Positions 63,976 to 64,000 of a DNA stretch of 64,000 nt are shown in pieces. The stretch is from Cardinalis cardinalis (Eukaryota; Chordata; Aves; Passeriformes; Cardinalidae). The stretch lies in contig JACDOX010000030.1 in the NCBI GenBank assembly GCA_014549065.1, positions 4,035,442 to 4,099,441 on the forward strand, read 5' to 3'. The position numbers and the translations under genes are program-made. The notes under the pieces are model-generated. The model ran no database searches and had not been told where the DNA came from. It worked only from the letters and a program-made list of their open reading frames with translations. Position 1 is the stretch's first letter, and the number at the start of each line of letters is the position of its first letter.

Positions 63976-64000
63976 TTTCCTTTTTTTTTTCTTTTTTTTT
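63976..64000. repeat. Poly-T tract at the window end
   Basis: T10 and T9 runs separated by C, cut by the window edge. Confidence 0.85.

Larger units (their letters stand above)
53691..64000. other. Non-coding DNA, no gene recognised
   Basis: This is mostly unique sequence without recognised repeats. The minus-strand frame at 57610-58095 (161 codons, no N) is the longest clean open frame here, but it shows no domain, signal peptide or splice support. The stretch near 55250-55350 and the exon candidate at 63057-63169 are the only places that look more constrained. Poly-A and poly-T runs lie at 56461-56475, 60859-60873 and 62130-62147. Confidence 0.7.

Noticed and set aside
1..64000. A novel multi-gene system
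   Set aside because: No clustered, co-oriented coding sequences, no RNA genes and no recurring gene-repeat architecture. The window reads as non-coding vertebrate DNA with transposon relics.

Overview
The window looks like bird nuclear DNA, probably from a songbird. The main evidence is five or six decayed pieces of CR1, the dominant LINE of birds and other sauropsids, in both orientations. A stretch near 51.2-51.6 kb also reads like an avian endogenous-retrovirus LTR. The other features fit a vertebrate chromosome: no operon-like packing of reading frames, many microsatellites and homopolymer tracts, few CpGs, and about one isolated N every 300 bases. CR1 also occurs in turtles and crocodilians, so the assignment to birds is strong but not certain.

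I find no protein-coding gene I can defend. The longest open frames (about 140-206 codons) are of the length chance gives in 64 kb. They are composition-biased, overlap one another and resemble no protein family I recognise. The window is therefore best read as intergenic DNA or the inside of very long introns. A few short open segments sit between good splice signals: 63057-63169 plus, 41712-41781 minus, 14777-14924 plus, and a possible terminal exon from 33922 plus. They are reported only as low-confidence exon candidates.

Layout. 1-12.8 kb: unique-looking non-coding DNA with a dense cluster of homeodomain-type TAAT sites near 1 kb, (TG)n and poly-T tracts, and a 39-bp duplication at 12.0 kb. 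12.8-13.4 kb: a broken CR1 reverse-transcriptase fragment on plus. 13.4-27 kb: unique sequence, including a block at 14.4-14.95 kb that resembles conserved non-coding DNA, a degenerate 87-bp repeat full of Ns at 15.1-15.6 kb, and two G-quadruplex motifs at 16.4-16.8 kb. 27-41.3 kb: a tiny CR1 tail, a 34-bp minisatellite at 34.65 kb, an 87-bp duplication at 35.55 kb, a (TG)n/poly-A pair at 36.8 kb and a 35-bp triplication at 39.65 kb. 41.3-51.6 kb: most of the transposable elements, namely a minus CR1, a divergent CR1 pair, a minus CR1 with a 24-bp triplication, and the LTR-like segment. 52.6-53.7 kb: a striking cluster of nested tandem duplications, including a 0.4-kb unit present twice. 53.7-64 kb: mostly featureless.

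I did not find a new multi-gene system. The most interesting signals are structural: the nested duplication cluster at 52.6-53.7 kb, N-rich repeat segments that may mark copy-number or allelic variation, and a few regulatory-looking or exon-like islands that a cross-bird alignment would settle.
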